DNA of 64,000 nt from Paraburkholderia megapolitana (GTDB lineage: Bacteria; Pseudomonadota; Gammaproteobacteria; Burkholderiales; Burkholderiaceae): positions 930,001 through 994,000 of the forward strand of contig NZ_CP041743.1 in assembly GCF_007556815.1 (NCBI RefSeq), in the 5' to 3' direction. Below are positions 62,823 to 64,000 of this stretch, in pieces. The notes under the pieces are model-generated. The model was given only the letters and a program-made list of their open reading frames with translations. It did no database searches and was not told where the DNA came from. The number at the start of each line of letters is the position of its first letter. The first letter of the stretch is position 1. The position numbers were made by a program, and so were the translations under genes.

Positions 62823-63572
62823 ATGCATGGCTCTCCTCTTCCAGTCGACCTGTCCGGCCTCGCACCCAGCCTGTACGCGCAGGGATGCGAAGAGCGCATC
62901 CTGTCTCGCCTGATGGAGCGGATCGCACCGACGAACCGCTTTTGCGTCGACATCGGCGCGAGCGATGGCCTGCGCAACAGCAATACCGCGCTACTGCTGC
63001 GCGAATGCGGGTGGCAGGGTTTGCTGGTCGAAGGCAGCAGCTACCGTTACGAAAAACTCAAAGCCAACTACGGCGACATACAGAGCGTCCAGCTACGCCA
63101 CGAACGCATCCAGCCCGACAAGGTGAACGAGCTACTCGCCACGGCCGGCGTCCCTGAAGATTTCGATCTGCTCTCAATCGATATCGACGGCAACGATTAC
63201 TGGATCTGGCGTGGTCTCGATGCCTTCCAGCCTCGCATCGTAGTCATCGAATACAACCCGTACTACACCCCTCCCGAACGTTGGGTCATGTGTTTCAATC
63301 CCGACCATGGGTGGGATGGCTCGACCTACTACGGCGCGAGCCTCGAGTCGCTCTATCACCTCGGCAAGAACAAAGGCTATGAACTTGTCTGTTGCGACGA
63401 TATGGGCAACAACGCTTTCTTCGTGAGACGCGATCTGTACCCGCTTCTCGGCATCGTCAGCAACGATCCGTCAGTGTTGTTCCGACCCGCGATGTACAAG
63501 CTGCGCTACGTCGGCCAGAACACATTCTTGAGCGGTCATCCGTATCGCTACGGTCCTGCCGAGCAAATCTGA
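62823..63572 (+). CDS. FkbM-type methyltransferase
   Basis: A 249-residue Rossmann-type protein with the SAM-binding motif FCVDIGASDGLRNSNT, LLVEGSSYRYEKLKANY and DLLSIDIDGNDYWIWRGL, as in FkbM-family O-methyltransferases, many of which act on sugars in polysaccharide or glycolipid pathways. Its stop codon is directly followed by the ATG of the next gene, so the two are translationally linked. A small palindrome AGGTA-CAT-TACCT lies at 62775-62787, 36 bases before the start. Confidence 0.85.
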   Translation: MHGSPLPVDLSGLAPSLYAQGCEERILSRLMERIAPTNRFCVDIGASDGLRNSNTALLLRECGWQGLLVEGSSYRYEKLKANYGDIQSVQLRHERIQPDKVNELLATAGVPEDFDLLSIDIDGNDYWIWRGLDAFQPRIVVIEYNPYYTPPERWVMCFNPDHGWDGSTYYGASLESLYHLGKNKGYELVCCDDMGNNAFFVRRDLYPLLGIVSNDPSVLFRPAMYKLRYVGQNTFLSGHPYRYGPAEQI

Positions 63573-64000
63573 ATGAACGAGCGGTCTGCTACCTTCGATG
63601 CAATCTGCGCCGCCTACGCACTAAAGCGCGAAGGACATGCGCGCCAGGTCAGCGAGCGCGTATGGCATCTGCCGACCGATGCCGGCAGCATGGCCGTCAA
63701 GCTCTACACCAACGAGCAGCACGCAAGAGCACAGAAAGAAGCCACCGTACTTGCACATCTGCAAGCACACGTCGATTCCCGCTTTCGCATCCAGGCATTG
63801 CAACGCACGGCTGCCGGCGAACCCGTGTGGACGGGCCACGACGCACACGCGATGCTGACGCGCTGGGAAGCAGGGCAATTCCGGACCTACGAAACGTTTA
63901 CCGCTGCCGAATGGGGCGCGCTCGGCGCGAGCCTGGCGGCGTTGCACCTGAGTCTGGATAGCCTGAACCTGCCGGCACTCGACACGATCGGCGCACGCCT
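63573..64000 (+). CDS. Phosphotransferase-family kinase, N-terminal part (cut by window end)
   Basis: The frame begins at the ATG that directly follows the FkbM stop and is still open at the last base, giving 142 residues so far. It starts MNERSATFDAICAAYALKRE, has the APH-like N-lobe beta strands (VWHLPTDAGSMAVKLYTNEQ with the ATP-anchoring Lys) and helix AQKEATVLAHLQAHV, then ALGASLAALHLSLD, the hinge-side helix typical before the catalytic loop. The catalytic HxD loop lies beyond the window. With the methyltransferase it may form a sugar- or lipid-modification unit. Confidence 0.75.
   Translation, partial: MNERSATFDAICAAYALKREGHARQVSERVWHLPTDAGSMAVKLYTNEQHARAQKEATVLAHLQAHVDSRFRIQALQRTAAGEPVWTGHDAHAMLTRWEAGQFRTYETFTAAEWGALGASLAALHLSLDSLNLPALDTIGAR

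Noticed and set aside
1..64000. tRNA, rRNA or integrase/IS elements
   Set aside because: No cloverleaf-like segment, rRNA stretch, transposase frame or long terminal inverted repeats were recognised by eye; a tRNAscan or IS search was not possible here.

Overview
The window reads as chromosomal DNA of a high-GC beta-proteobacterium of the Burkholderia / Paraburkholderia / Caballeronia type. The evidence is GC-rich third codon positions, long antisense shadow frames, LysR/AraC/MocR-rich regulation, a PATR-repeat autotransporter and the ATP-grasp / alpha-E / transglutaminase cluster typical of that family. I annotate 53 protein genes, two of them cut by the window edges. I found no rRNA, tRNA, CRISPR array, insertion sequence or phage gene.

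Region 1 (1-9.8 kb): a MoxR/CobS-type AAA ATPase (partial) with its CobT-type VWA partner; a nitrilase-superfamily protein whose catalytic Cys is replaced by Gly, divergent from a LysR regulator; a NYN + LOTUS-like RNase-type protein; an AI-2E-family permease; a CsbD-like stress protein; a triple-PAS LuxR regulator; and an ArsR-like regulator facing it across a 13-bp-arm palindrome.

Region 2 (9.8-20.9 kb) is the most distinctive part. It holds two circularly permuted ATP-grasp genes (one fused to alpha-E, one next to a stand-alone alpha-E gene), two transglutaminase-type proteins (one the giant DUF2126 type) and a zinc-ribbon HExxH metallopeptidase. This resembles the amidoligase/peptide-tagging systems predicted from comparative genomics, whose chemistry I believe is still not established. 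The fused ATP-grasp copy seems to have lost nucleotide- and metal-binding residues that the split copy keeps. Three tandem 12-bp repeats lie in the divergent promoter region between the DUF2126 gene and the peptidase.

Region 3 (21-34.4 kb) is an accessory block: SGNH and class-C-type serine hydrolases, three acetyltransferases, a HIT-like protein, a TetR regulator divergent from a TetX-like flavin monooxygenase with two tandem operators, a VOC protein, an S9 peptidase, a GlxA-type regulator with a palindrome at its start codon, SDR and PhzF enzymes.

Region 4 (34.4-49.4 kb) is metabolic: acyl-CoA dehydrogenase plus SDR, MFS and DMT transporters, a DUF1571 protein with a His/Gly-rich secreted protein, an orphan LanC-like cyclase with complete zinc ligands, an MFS/SDR pair, and an MFS-M81 peptidase operon under a divergent LysR gene.

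Region 5 (49.4-64 kb): MocR regulator plus S66 carboxypeptidase lipoprotein; a small ORF and XRE-cupin regulator; a 2,209-residue autotransporter built from repeats of roughly 280 bp; a small resistance/metabolism group (VOC, phosphotransferase, ASCH, M24 peptidase); and an FkbM-type methyltransferase directly followed by a phosphotransferase gene that runs off the end.
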